The notes under the pieces are model-generated. The model did not search any database. It was not told where the DNA came from and worked only from the letters and a program-made list of their open reading frames with translations. This document shows, in pieces, positions 23,190-38,100 of a stretch of DNA of 64,000 bases. The position numbers and the translations under genes are program-made. The stretch is from the NCBI RefSeq assembly GCF_030269925.1, contig NC_085121.1, positions 8,573,501-8,637,500 on the forward strand, written 5' to 3'. Positions within the stretch are counted from its first letter, which is position 1. Every line of letters begins with the position of its first letter. This DNA is from Bombyx mori. Lineage: Eukaryota > Arthropoda > Insecta > Lepidoptera > Bombycidae.

Positions 23190-26100
23190 CTGAAATTACA
23201 CAAATGTGGAGCAATCACCGATAAGCTTTATCCGTTTATAGCGACCAATTAATTATTTTTGTGTAAATTGAGATTATCGTAGATGAGCAAATGAGGAGAA
23301 AAAATGAAACACGAACACACACTAATTTGATTAAATTAACTTCAACAAATATGTTGACTCTGATATTAATTTTGCTTTTAAGTCTACCAAATTTAGTTCT
23401 AGCTAGTGATTCTCTTTAATATTTTCAGGAAGCTCACCAATAAAACCTGAAGATGGTGGATTTCTTCGTAAGCGATAAGGCGATACGTTTTGAAGGACCG
23501 CCCATAGGGACCATAATACCTGCGGATTTAATAAATGCGCATCCGCATTTGGCGTCTCCTCAAGAAATCTGCAATGTGATGAATTAAAATCATATTATTA
23601 ATATCATATTTCATAGATAAAAACGTATGTTTTGTAAATGTAGCCGCAGCTTAAAAATATGAGTAAACATTTTTGTTCGTCACATTTGATTATTGTACCG
23701 TTTTTTTTTAAACAAATCTAATATTGGTAAAAAAAAATTACCGAAGAAAAATGGTAACAACAATATATTAAAATAATATACTTTACTTCTTATAAACAGG
23801 AAACAACGGGAAATCAGGATGATTATACCACTCTTCTAGCGTAGACGAATAGTTCGCCGGATCCCAGATTATTATGGAAACGCCTTTATATAATGGATCT
23901 TCTAGAAATTTATATTCAGGTTTCGATACAACCTGTAATTTAACGTATTCATACATTAACGTATAACTCAGTTTTTTTATTACCTTACACCGGCTGATCA
24001 GTAACTCGTGGCACCCCTGCTATTTAACAGTGGATCTTTGTTTAACAGACTCCCTATCAAACTAATTCGTTATTAATTTTCAAACGCATGTATTTGGTAT
24101 GCAACTTTTAATTGACAGAAAAAAAAAAGTGTCCTATGCAATATGTTAAACACTTATTCACCGTATGCAGGAATTGTAATTCTGAATTCCCCCGTTCGTC
24201 AGAGCATGAGTTTCGTGCACGGAACGGATCGAGTACGATGTCGTACCGTACCCGTTGAGTTTCTCGTTGAATTTTCTGATCGGGTTGCGATTGCAATCCT
24301 GTCACAGAGAGCGAGAGAATTGCATTGTCACTTTCGATGAGAAATACATTATTTTTTATAATCGTAGGCGGGTACCATGTCGGTTAAGCCTTGGTTCAGT
24401 ACCTAGGCAAAGCTCCAAACGAAAACTTACCCCTAAAAAGTAATCCTTACTGCTTGCTGGTCTAGTACTGGCTATCACTAAAATTAACAACATAGATTCC
24501 ATTACCAGATGGCACCAGAGTATGTAAATGTATATGTATTATGAGGGATTGACCACAACGATGGAGAAGCTCACGAAACTCCAGCCAGCCTTAGCTAATC
24601 GCTCATACACGACAACGTTCGGCCTCATATGACGTAACAGATGGTCTCTAAACTGCAAGAACTAGAATTGGAAACTTTGCGTTGTCCATCGTACTCACCA
24701 GACCATGCACCGACAGGCTTTTCGTTTTTCTAAAGCTTGAACAACCTTTATGCGGGTTTTTTTTTGTAAATACTCCTATTAGCTAGCCAGAAGTATAATA
24801 ACTTTTTTATTTTTCATTTTATTTAATTACATACGATTTTACGATTACAAATATATATCAGTGCTTGAAGACCGTTGACGTATCTATTTAACTTAACCTT
24901 TAATTAAACGACATATCTATTTAAGATTAAAAGTCTTATACCTTACTTCGATTACTTATTTAAAATTATTTACCTGAGAATTTAAGATACGGAATGTTGT
25001 CTTTGATCCGACGTCGTCTGTATAATTATCAGTCGGAGCATTGTTAAATCTTAACACCATATCATGTGAATCTGCAAATGTAATTTTTTTTATTGCTCAG
25101 TTACGTGGATGAGTTCACGGCCCACGTGGTGTTACGTGGTTACCGGAGCTCATAGAAATCAAGGCTCTCTGCCGTCTGCCAAGAACGTGTTATGAGCTTC
25201 TTCGGACACATCATGCGGTCTCCCGAACATGAATTAGAGAACTTCATAATTGGGTCGCATAGAAGGCAGGCATGCCGTGGGCAGAACATCAGCCAATGGG
25301 CAGATCTGGTTAAGAAAGCAGTTGGTGATATAGTCTATACCATGCGGTCCATGCTACCCATGACCGAACACTATGGAGGAAAGTCACATGTGTTTCCAAA
25401 CCTCAGCAGTGATGAAGAAGAGATAGACATTAACAACATAAATGCTGCCACCCACAGTGTGACATGAGCTCTAAGTGTAAGGTGTACAGTACAACGGCTG
25501 CCCCACCCTTCAAACCGAAAAGCATTACTGCTTGACGGCAGAAATAGGCAGGGCGGTGGTACCTACCCGTGTGGGCTCACAAGACGCCCTACAACCAGTA
25601 AAATTTAATTGTTATTATTATTACTCAAGTACATGAAAGTCGTAGTATACCGTTAGTCCGGGCAGTGGACCTCGAGGGAGGCCTCGAGCAGTGGTCGTCT
25701 TTAGGCTGATAGTGATAGGACATTCAAGATACCCGGTCAAGGGGGGGGTAGCGGACCGGGTTATGTCGGACTCCGGCGCCTCCCGAGAGGAAGAGGGAGA
25801 TGAGGAGGGCCAAGGTCCTCCACCTCCCCGAATTCCTCGCAGTAGACTACACCTTGAAAAAGGCGCGCGAGGCGCGAGGCCCGCAAAACCAACTACCGAC
25901 TAAACCCCATCGAGCTCCACCACACCGACTACACCAGAGTCAGACCTACGGCAGTGCAGTGCGCGCCGAAAAGTAAATTTGAAGGCTACGAATACACGCA
26001 TTCAGTTGACTAGAGAAATTAGATTTGTTTTACTGTTTTAAATTATTGAGAGTGAATTAAAAAATATTACATACAGGCTACAATCATCCATCTGCATGTT

Positions 26101-29100
26101 CATATTGTACATTACTAATGCAGCAATGATTTATTATCCTTAATAAAATAATAGAAATTAAGTTTAATTTCCGATTCTGAGTAAGCAGAATATATTTTAT
26201 AAATATAAAATATGAATAAACTGGGAAAATACTGTAGAATTTATAAATAGTTGTTTTTAGACGAGTAATATTTTATGAAACCAATTTACGTTATTTCATT
26301 GTAATTTGATGAAACAGTTTAAATGTACGCATCAACGAGGGTAGGTATAGCAAAACGTTTAAGGATAAATGCTGTTTTACAAAAATAAAACAAAAACTTT
26401 TACGGTGAAGGAGTAACATCGTGTAATAAAAATCAAACCCGCAAAATTATAATTTGCGTAATTACTGGTGGTAGGACCTCTTGTGAATCTGCACGGGTAG
26501 GTACCAGGATTTCATAATAATTGTTATCCGAAGTAGTCACTTTTAGATACTTTTTGTACTTGTAGATCGCTACATAGTATAAAACAAAGTCACTTTCTCT
26601 GTCCCTATATCCTTATGTATGCTTAAATCTTTAAAACTACGCAACGGATTTTGATGCGGTTTGTTTAATAGATAGAGTGATTGAAGAGGAAGGTTTATAT
26701 GTACAATAACATCCATTAAATAGTGGAGAAATCAATAATAAATTACAGTTTTCGAAACGAGGCGAGGGCGGGACGCTAGTACTTTTTTTTTATTGCTTAG
26801 ATGGGTGGACGAGCTCACAGCCCACCTGGTGTTAAGTGGTTACTGGAGCCCATAGACATCTACAATGTAAATGCGCCACCCACTTTGAGATATAAGTTCT
26901 AAGGTCTCAGTATAGTTACAACGGCTACCCCACCCTTCAAACCGAAACGCATTTCTGCTTCACGGCAGAAATAGGCGGGGTGGTGGTACCTACCCGTGCG
27001 GACTCACAAGAGGTCCTACCACCAGTGAGGTTCCTCCCGATCCACTAACGGTGCTTTTAGGTACTTCAAGCACCGGTCACCGTTCTCGTCGAACCCGTCG
27101 CTTGCGACGAAGGGCTCGACGAGTAAATTAACTCTCAGACACAGCCCACTGAGTTTTTCGCCGGATCTTCTCAGTGGGTCGCGTTTCCGATCCGGTGGTA
27201 GATTCTGCGAAACACGGCTCTTGCTAGGGTTCGTGTTAGCAACTTCACCAGGTTTGAGCTCAGTGAGCTCACCTACTAAAGTTAGGGTTACGCTGACATA
27301 GCCCCTAGGGCTATCAGCTTAGGTAGGAAAAAAAAAAAAATAAAAAAAAAAACACCATTGATTACGCAAATTATAATTTTGCGGGTTTGATTTTTAAAAC
27401 ACGATGTTATTCCTTCACCGTGGAAGTCAATCGTGAGCGTTAGTTAAGTACGTATTTCATTAGAAAAATTGGTACCCGCCTGCGGGATTCGAACACCGGT
27501 GCATTTTATAAAATTAAACATTATTTATTTTTTCCCTGTCTATTCGCTGGCGGCCTAAGGAGCTATTCCAGCTACGCGCAGACGCGATTATCTATTAAAG
27601 ACAGCAAATGGCTATCTGAACAGAATTTGTCCAGAGAAATATGTATGTCTTTAAAGGTGTATTTAGATGAATAGTATTGTTATAGTGATTTTAAAACTTT
27701 TAACTGCTATATATATATCGATATGCACCGAATGCACACCGTGGTTGACCTTGAAACATAAGATTGAAACCTCAATTGCATTATTATACTTATTTTACTT
27801 TTCAAACAAGAACCCACGTTTGTTTTGCGATAGAAATAGGCAAGATAATCTATAGGCGAGAGTTATTAGGATCATCTGGTTCCATTCTGGCTATCTTTTC
27901 GGTGCACGTAACCTTGACACGAGCTAAATAACGTAACGATTAGGCTTATCGTTTGAAATTATTATTCATGCCAAAGTAAAATGATAAATATTTATAAAAC
28001 TTGTTTCTGTGCAATGATTCGCGGACACTAAATATTTATGTCTTATTACGAAATCTCTCAACTATTTCTCATATAAAAAGACATTTCATCGTTCATCGTG
28101 TGTTTTATGAGAAATTACTCCTTCGTTTCATTGCCAACTTTTGAAAAACGTGACCCAATTTTAGAGACACCCAGGATATTGAATTGTTTGTCATCATAAC
28201 TAAATCAAAGATGTCGATTATCCTCGTCTACCTCCTTCTAATAATAATTCAAGGCGAAACATGAAATCTATTTTTCTTTTTCTTTAAAGCACTAGATTTT
28301 ACGACCTTCCTATGATCGGTAATCATCGCTTATGGATGTTGGCAATGCCAACTCATACCAAGCCATCATCTACCGCAACTAAGAAACCTAACTAAAAAGC
28401 TTCGAAGAAGAATTTAATGGCAGGCAACGGTACCTACATTTTGTTGTTTATAGACTCCATGTATGCATGCCATGTGCCATGTAATCAACTGAAAAAGGCC
28501 GGGATTACCGCAAAACATCTCATATCGAAACAGAAATTGAGAAGCTCACCCCCGATTACTCTCTTTAGACAACCCATACCCTGGGCCAGGAAGGTCAAGT
28601 ACCTGGGCGTTACCCTGGATGCATCGATGACATTCCGCCCGCATATAAAATCAGTCCGTGACCGTGCCGCGTTTATTCTCGGTAGACTCTACCCCATGAT
28701 CTGTAAGCGGAGTAAAATGTCTCTTCGGAACAAGGTGACACTTTACAAAACTTGCATAAGGCCCGTCATGACTTACGCGAGTGTAGTGTTCGCTCACGCG
28801 GCCCGCACACACATAGACACCCTCCAATTTCTACAATCCCGCTCTTGCAGGTTAGCCGTCGGAGCTCCGTGGTTCGTGAGGAACTTTGACCTACACGACG
28901 ACCTGGGCGTCGAATCAATCCAGAAATACATGAAGTCAGCGTCGGAACGGTACTTCGATAAGGCTATGCGTCATGATAATCGCCTTATCGTAGACGCCGC
29001 TGACTACTCCCCGAATCCTGATCACGCAGGAGCCAGTCTCCGTCGACGCCCTAGACACGTCCTTACGGATCCATCAGATCCAATAACCTTTGCATTAGAC

Positions 29101-32100
29101 GCCTTCAGCTCTAACACTAGGAGCAGGCTTAGGGACCTCGGTAACCGTACTCGTCGAACTCGACAAAGAGTTCGCCGTGCAACCTAACCCATGAATCAGC
29201 TCGCTGAGTTTCTCGCCGGATCTTCTCACCGGGTCGCGATTCCGATCCGGTAGTAGATTCATTCGCGATGCAGCTACTCTTGACTACTACTGTTAGGTCT
29301 CCTTCGGAGGCGCTCGGGCAGTTGTTAGCAAATCCCACCCCTTCTGGCTGAGCCAGCTTTGCTCGCCCACCTGTCCTAGTGAAACTGGAAAGGCCTCCGG
29401 GCCACAAGTATGTAATTCTTCAATCATAAAAAAAATCAATTCGTAGCTACAGCTATACTAGCCTTTGAGTAGCTGTATTTCTAAACTATTTAAAGACCAC
29501 TTAATATTATAAATGCATCATTTGTACGCTAGTCGTCATTACACATTATTATGTGTAAAATGACAATAATGAAGAGATAAGCTTCCGTGAGGCTGTTGAA
29601 TCATACAAGAAAGCGGAACAATAGAGATAAACATTACAATTACTTATAAAACTTGATAATTTCATAATCCTCCTTCTAGCTTAATCAAAACAGTACCTAG
29701 GTAATGTAGTAAAATACATCAGGTGCTCTTACTGAAATGAATTTGTGCTTACAGGCATTTGGCTATTTCGGCTTATATTCCTGGTAGCACCACCATATAG
29801 CACCACCCCATCTTTCCCATTATTGTCGTAACTAAAATATTCACCAGAGAATGTATGCAGCAGCGTTCTCTGAATAACGGATCACGATCCATAAATTCTA
29901 TATATTCTAACTAGCTTTTGCCCGTGACTTCGTCAGCGTGAAATAGTTACTTTGGCATAATGCTAAATTTTACTTGCCTCTTTATTTAAGTAGAAAGTGA
30001 AAATATGTGAAAATATTGGTCTTAGCCTGATGCTATATAGCCTTCCTCAATAAATGAACTATCATCTGACCCTGCAAGAATTTTTCAAATTGGACCAGTA
30101 GTAGTTCCTGACTTTAGTGCGTTCAAACAAACAAACATACAAACAAACTCTTCTCCTTTATAATATTAGTATAGATAACTACCGAGAAATGCATAATAAA
30201 CATTTATCCAAGTATTCCATGCTGAATCTTAAGTCCTATCAGCACTTGTTGGTTCTTATTCTCCTGAATCATAAATTAACAACTTGTTTATAGTATATAC
30301 TCGTTTTATCTTTCAATCACAAATATACAATAACAATACAAAGGACAAACGTACAATACGCGTACTGTACAAATGTCACTTGTATATTGTAATTTTTACT
30401 CCTTTATTACGATGGATTCCACGAATATATGCATCTTATAATATATGCAACAGCTAATGAATACGTTTTCCCAAAATAAAAAAATAAATAATTTTTTGTA
30501 TATTTTTTATATCTGTTTTATTTATTGCTTAGATTGGTGGACTATCTCACGACCTACCTAGTGTCAAATGGTTACCGGAAACCATAGACTCAGAGAACAA
30601 TAACGTAAATGCCGCCCTCCCACCTCGCGAAATGAGTTTTAAGTCTCAGTTCTGTAGTAGGCTGTAGTATCCATCAAACCAAAATGCAATACTGCTTCAC
30701 GGTAGCAAATAGTCAGGATGCTGATACCTGCCGGTTTGGGCTCACACGACGTTCTACCACTAGTAAAACTGTTATAACTTTTTTGCGCTATTGTTTCACT
30801 CACACAACGAACACTATAATTACTAATTCGCCGATTCAACTATCGATGCAAATACATAGGTAAATCTCTTTTTTTTTTTTTTTTTTTTTCCCTACCTATG
30901 CTGATAGCCTTGAGAGGCTATTTCAGCTTCATCCTAACGTTAGTAGGTGAGCTCGCGGGGCTCAACCGGAGAGTTGCTAACACTGACCCTAGCAAGAGCA
31001 GTGCTTCGCTGAATCTACCACCGGATCGGAAACGCGACCCACTGAGAAGATCCGGCGAGAAACTCAGTGGGCTGTGTCTATGGGTTAGTTCGCTCGTCGA
31101 GCCCTTCGTCGCAAGCGACGGGTTCGACGAGGACGGTGACCGGTGCTTGTGGTGCCTAAAAGCACCGTTAATGGATCAGGAGGATCCGTAATGACGTGCT
31201 TTGGGCGACGTCGACGGTTTACCATTCGGTCTACTGGGTCGGGTATGTAATTTCCAGCGGCTACGATGAGAGGGTTCTCATGTCGTGCCGCCTTCTCAAA
31301 ATGGCGCAGCGATGCCGACTGTAGATACTTACTAAGAGAGTCGAGCTCCAGGTCGTCGTGGAGATCCACATTCCTAAGGAACCAAGGCGCTCCGACGGCT
31401 ATCCTGCAGAATCGTGATTGAATAACCTGAAGGGATTTCAAGTGGGTGCGGGCTGCGTGAGCGAACACTACGCTTGCATACGTCATGACGGGGCGTATGC
31501 AAGTTTTGTAGAGAGTTACCTTATTGCGGAGGGACAGTTTGCTTCGACTACAAAGCATTGGATAGAGTCGTCCTAGAATAAACGCGGCGCGGTCGCGTAC
31601 CGTTTTTATATGGGGACGGAATGTCATCCCTCTGTCGAGGGTGACGCCTAGATATTTGACCTTCGAGACCCACGGAATGGGCTGGCCAAAGAGAGTGATG
31701 GGACTAACGGCGGAGGTGTTTGCGCGCCTACTACGGAGTGGGATGCTCGAAGTGATGTTCGGAGGGCGACCCCTTTTGAAGAGCACCGCTGCGCTTTTCG
31801 TGGGGTTGATGTCTATTCGCCACTTCCGGAACCACTGTCCCAGGGTGGCTACTGCGATCTGGAGTCGCCGATGAAGCAGCGACATCTTCCTACACGAGTA
31901 GTAGATAGCCGTGTCATCGGCGAAGAGCGCTAGATGGGTCTCCGGAGACCGGGGTATATCATTGATATACAAACTAAATAATAACGGGGAGAGCGCGGAG
32001 CCTTGCGGGACTCCGGCGGTCAGTTGACGGGGACGAGAACGAGTTCCCTCTACTCGATATCGAAACGAACGGTTCGACAAGAAGTCTCGTATGATGAGCA

Positions 32101-35100
32101 CGAGTCTGTCTGGCACTCCCATGTTGTATAGTTTATAAATTAAACCGTTGTGCCAGACTTTGTCGAACGCCTTCGCGATGTCGAAGAAGAGGGCGCCGGT
32201 CGGGATTTGTTTACGCCTATTTAGTCCTATCAGAATGTGCTCCGTGAGGCGGTGCACTTGTTGTACGCACGAGTGTTTTGAGCGGAATCCGAACTGTTCG
32301 TCTATGAGAATTTTGTTCGCGGTAACAAAATTCCAGAGGCGTTTCCTAAGGAGCCGTTCGTAAATTTTTCCTATCGTCGAGAGGAGACTAATCGGACGGT
32401 AACTAGAAGTTTCGTTTGTCGGTTTGCCCGGCTTATGTATACCGATAACGTCCGCTTCTTTCCACACCGCGGGAAAGATGCAGTGCGTCATAGCGGCATT
32501 TAAAATTGTAGCCAACATTGCTATCAGTTGGACTGGCAAGAGTTTAAGCGCGCGGTTGTGGATGCCGTCGGAGCCGGGTGCCTTCCTAGGTTGTAGGTTG
32601 TGGATCGCGTCTCTAACTTCGTCGGTGGTAATGGGGGGTAACGCGTCCGAGGGCGGCAGGGAAGCTCTGCGCTCGACCTCCCTGTCGACTAACTCGGTGT
32701 GTTCGGGGTCCGCGTGTTGAGTGCTGGTGGTGCACTGCTCTTGCAGTGCATCGGCCAGCAGCTCAGCCTTGTCATCGTCATCGAATGCCGGTGGTTGGCC
32801 TGAAGGGCGTACGAGGGGAGGCATAGTGGCTATAGTTTCGGATTTGAGAGTCCTAGCTAGTCGCCAGTATGCTTGGTGGGAGGGCGCGAGTTGTTCTAAA
32901 TAACTATGCCAATTATCGTTACGCGCGTCGCTTAAGCGGGAGTGGACTTCGCGTTGTAGACGACGCATCCGAATCCGGTTTGAATGCGTGGGAAGACGAT
33001 CGTAGGCCCGGATTGCCGCGTTCCTAACTCTTAAGAGATTCCTAAGATCGGGGGACAGTCTGATGCGGTGGAAGCTGTCCTCCACATCGACTTCTTTAGA
33101 AGATCTAATGATCGCGGAAGATATGTGATCGGTAATGATGTTTATGGATTCGACGGTGTCCTCGGGGGATAGATTCGAATCCGGGCCGTAAGGGAGGATT
33201 GGCGGAGCGGTGTCGGCTAGGCACGTGCCCAGCTTATTCCAATCCACCATGGTCCTCGTAACAGTGACTGGGTTGTGGGGGCGACCGAGCTGCATAACGA
33301 CAGGTCGGTGGTCCGAGTCGAGCTCTGACATTGCTTCGATGGAACGCAAGCGCAGAGTTACGTTCCTCAGCAGTGCCAGGTCTATAGTGCTCGGACGGAG
33401 CGCGATGTTATACGGATAACATGTTGGAGTTGGGGGACCGACTACTTCAAAGGTAAGGTCGTCTATAAACGCGTCGAGACGCCTACCATTTATGTTTGAA
33501 CTGTGGCAGTTCCACCTAGTGTGGTGGCAATTTAAATCGCCTGCCAGGATGACGGAGTCTCCCATGCCGAACAGTGACTCGATGTCACTGCTCAGAAGGG
33601 GCTTGTCCGGGGGGAGATAAACGGATGCGATGACGATCGGCTGGTGTCCCGTCAGCGAGATACGGCACACTGACGCCTCGATATGTGAGAGCGAGGGAGT
33701 ATCGAGAGGGACAACGTGCAGGGCCCGCCTATAGTAAATGGCAGTCCCGCCTTTGGAGGCGGTGAGTCTGTCATTCCTAACCATGACGTAATTCGCGACT
33801 TTCGGGTCGCGACGCGAGGGCTTCAGACAGGTTTCCTGCACTAATAGAATATCTACAAGATTATCGCGGAGGAATTCGAAAATTTGATCGCGTTGCCGCG
33901 CGAGTCCGTTAGCATTGTAGAATGCTAACGTAAGGGAATACGGTTTTTCTCTACCTTTTTGCGCCATTGATTACCGGTAAAGATTTTATAACGTACGCGA
34001 CACGGACTCATAAACGTCCATGTGATCGAACGCGGCCGCGAGCCGCTGTTCGGGGGTTGTCGACCTACGGATAGCGTCAGCGAACGATCGCAGACGGTCG
34101 AAGTTCACCGCGGTGACGAAGTCGCGCACGAGCGCGAAGTCGTTGGCGGCAGAGGGTTGCGGGGGACGGAACGCGGGCGCGGGGCGAGGTGCGAGCAGGG
34201 GCTGAGGCGCGGGGCGTGTCGCGAGCGGGGGCGGGGGTGCGGTTTGTGTTCCCGCCTTCGTATACGGCAGCGGCTTTTTCCACGCTGAAACCGTGGGAAC
34301 TGCAGCCGGCACGAAGGCAGGTTTCGGCACTGAGGGTGCCGAAGTCTTTGGGCCGACGGTTCGCGGAGCTGGGAGGGTTGAACGCTTGCGCGGAGCCCTA
34401 GGACATCCACGGTAGTTCGCGGGGTGCCCTTGCTTAAGGCATAGGACACAGCTTGGGGGTTCGGTCGCGGTTTCCCTAACACGCGAGCAATCTAGTGTGG
34501 CGTGGTCGCCGAGGCACTTTACGCAGCGGGGGCGCGCGTGGCAATTACGAGCCGAGTGGCCGTAAAGCTGACATCTGTAGCACTGCCCGGGAGTGCCACG
34601 CTTGTGGGGGGCTTCGATTGAGATCCCGGATAGGCCGCAAATTGTCGTGAGACATGCGATCTTCTTTTTGGCCTCCGGGGTGGGTTCTAACGCCACGAGT
34701 ATCATATTATAGGGCTGTTTGCCCCGCCCGCTGTGCATCCGGTGCACACTAACTATCGGGAGGGCCTGAGCGGTCAGATCCTCCTTTATGTAGTCGATGT
34801 CGAGTTCTTTAGGGACTCCGCGTATCACTACGCGGAGCTCGCGGTCCTCCTGAAGAGCATAGGTGTGGAAACCTATGTTCTCCTTTCGGAGGTATGCTGA
34901 GAGGGCCCTATGGTCGCCCGGCGTTGCGACCTTTATCTGAATCCCATGCGCGACGTTACGCGCATGGGTATAATTAATTTTATTTGCCTGAAGGGCCTGG
35001 GAAACGCGGTTCCACGCAGTTTTTTCCTGGAGAATCAGCGGGGGCGGGGCAGCTGCTTTAGGAGCGGGCGCGGGCTTGGGACGCGGCGGCGGGGTTACGC

Positions 35101-38100
35101 GGCGAGCGGAGTCCGACTCCGGTGTCACGACTACCTGCGGGCGGGAGGCGGTCGCGGATTTTGTCTGCTTCGTCGTGGAGCTCCGGGACTCCACGGCGCG
35201 AGTACGCTTTTTACCGCGCGTTACGGTTTGGAACCCATCCGAAGTTCCAGGCTGAGGGCTTGACGCGGATTCGAAATCCATCTCCGATTCGGTATCGGAG
35301 CCTGAACTTGAAACGATCGAGGTCGCGGCGGACGTAGCGCGTGATGACGTAACCGACGCGGGCGCGGGGTTGGGGGTAGCGCTAGGCGCTTCGTGAGTCG
35401 CATCGTGGGAACGTGCGCTCGAACTTGACGCGGCGGCGGGGGGTGCGCGGCGTGCCTCCGAGGCACGTTTGAAATACGGGTAAATCTCGACTGAGGCATA
35501 AAACTATAAATCTGTTATTGTAACTTTTTAATTAAACATCAATCATATTATGTGTAGTATAAATTTACTTTAAATATTTGATTAATATTTTTTTAATGAC
35601 ATCAATGACTTACAATCTTGCGCTTAGGGCCCATCTGAGCCTAAATAATTATCGTTCACGACCCTTGTGACATTATCATAGGGTACGGGCACGCTGCTGT
35701 AGCCTATTTCGTTAAGGACCCGTCTTCGAATCTCGAACCGAAGCAAATTCATTCCGAAACAAGTGGCAAACAAAATGCAGTACAGCATATCACTTACGAT
35801 GTTCCGAGAACACGAACTCTGCTCCGTTGGTTTTATGATAAAATCGAGATGACATGACAATCACAAACAATTTTTCTAATCACTAGAAACTGCGCTAGAT
35901 TCTTTACGAGCAATTATCGTGTTCGTCATTATAATTGTGTGATAATAACTTGACAAATGAGATGAACACCGGCCTATTTCGTAATATTCCGTACTTCTCT
36001 GCAAACAATAGGGTTAGTAGAGCCTTATAAAACCTATAATTGAGCGCAGTGCACTGTATGCGTCGAATTTTAAACATTTAATTTTACAAACCATTTTTTA
36101 TTTATTGCGTAGATAGGTGGACGAGCTCACAGCCCACCTGGTGTTACGTGGTTACCGGAGCCCATAGGCATCTATAACGTAAATGCGCCACCCACCTTGA
36201 GATATAAGTTCGAAGGTCTCAAGTACAGTTACAACGGCTGCCTCACTCTTCAAACCGAAACGCATTACTGCTTCACATCAGAAATAGGCGGGGCGGTGGT
36301 ACCTACCCGTGCGGACTCACAAGAGGTCCTACCACCAGTAAAAAATTATCATTGAACAGCATTAAGCAGTATCTGTTTACTCATTTTAAATTATACTTCA
36401 TTATTTCTTTATGTGCGTCCATACTTTTTTTCCGCGATTGCGATTTCATAGCGATTGCGAGGAAAAAACGTGATAAGTTTAATCAAGAACATCCTTACAT
36501 GCGTACCTTATGTCGGAAGTGTGTGTCACTGTCTGTTCCAAGTCTCAGTTAAAAGGGGTATCGCTGTTTTTAAGTAAAGACAAAGCCTGTCCTGCGGTTA
36601 CACAGTGAGTAACGCAAAGCTATAAAATAAAACGACTCAAAAAGTGACTCAGTACTTGGAATAGTCTTTCTCCGTATTTTTGTTATTACGAAAAGAAAAA
36701 TGCAATACAAAAAGTTTCATTTTTCATGTTTCTTAATTTTATTTGAGAGACGTTAAATCAAATTATATTTCTAGATATACCTACATAGTTTTACTACAAA
36801 TGCCGTTGCTCCCGCATCTTTAAAGGTTTTTGTTTCACTACACTATTTCTAGAACATACGTTGGTGTTTTACATTAACATCTTTGGTAAAAGATCCTCAA
36901 TCAGTTTTGATATTTGTATCATTATATAAACACAAAAAAAGGATATTGTTTTTTTTAATTTTTATGTGGGTGGACCAGCAATTTTAGCATTGTACTGGGC
37001 GATGTATGTACAAAGTCAGAAAGTTTTCCTACTATGAATCAAATTTTCGATACTCCATAGACTGAGTAATTAGTAAATCCCCATGTAGGACAATAAAAAT
37101 TCGTGTAATTCGCATATGATTTGGGCCGTTCGTCGAAGGAGGCCGACCATGAATATCAATACTGTGTTCCACAAAGAAAAGATCCGAATCCGATAACGCT
37201 ACAATAGGTACACGGTCGATCACCCGCTTCTAATAAAATGCATCAAGTCTAAATACGCTTGCAAGAATGTATACATACCTATTTGACTGTCATTAGTTTT
37301 ATTTTTTATTTTTATTAACACTAAATTTATTGGTTTAGTTTTTTGGGAGTTTATTTATACTTGAGGTAAAAGTACAGTGACACTGACTTTAAATAATATG
37401 GCTAATGTCTAAATCTAAATGCCTTGTTTAAATTCATAAGCTTCTTGCTATTCTTAGACTCTAATTATTAATAAGTTTTAATAATATTAAAACGCTCGGT
37501 ACGAAGAAATTTGTACTCTATACTTATTTACTTAGCTATAAATAGCGGGTAAGTATAAGTAAGTAAATACACGAGAAACGATCGTTTCAATCCTAAATTT
37601 TCGTCTATCCAAATCATTGGCTATATTCGAATAGTATCGGGAAAGTACTAGATTTTTTTCGATAGTTTATTAGCGACACCAGCGATATAATAGTGCAAAT
37701 TACCTACAGTTTGTTGCCCCCGAACATAAATATTTTATTACCAAAATCACATTTGGGACGTAACTGTAAACATGCTAGTAAACTGATGTAGGTAGTTAGG
37801 CAAGTACAGAATTCGTGGACACTCATATACCACGCCAGCTCATGCGCAGTGAGTGACTCATTCGCGCACATGCACTACGCCAAGCGTAGAAAAAAAAACG
37901 TGAATATTTTATATATATTTTTGTCATCGAACTTCTGACCTACGATAAGTGTTTCTCGTGGTTCATGAATACCACATTTAACCGAACCAACTGTAACAAT
38001 GTTTTATTGTATTATAATGAACCATTGCCAAATCCATACTAATATTATAAATGCGAAAGTAACTCTGTCTGTCTGTCTGTCTGTTCCTCTTTCACGCCTA

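Larger units (their letters stand above)
30869..35478 (-). mobile_element. Near-complete Jockey-clade LINE with 10-bp target duplication
   Basis: It has a poly-T at 30869-30888, a 3' UTR, ORF2, ORF1, and a left end at 35478. GGTAAATCTC at 30859-30868 and at 35479-35488 is the duplication. It sits in sense orientation in intron 1 of the sialyltransferase gene. The ORF1 frame stays open beyond its first ATG right up to 35478 without another ATG, so the element may lack a short 5' piece. Confidence 0.9.

Noticed and set aside
34022..35337. Several plus-strand frames across the Jockey ORF1
   Set aside because: Shadows of the minus-strand GC-rich Gag frame (low-complexity Arg/Gly translations).
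35624..35860. Minus-strand 78-codon frame with a hydrophobic stretch, considered as a sialyltransferase exon
   Set aside because: It shows no sialylmotif, and its phases do not connect exon 1 to exon 2, which join directly at 40704/25071.
37032..37223. Minus-strand frame with HSIDIHG, considered as sialylmotif L exon
   Set aside because: It lacks the conserved HD-x-V-x-R-x-NNAP pattern, which was found instead at 24974-25071.
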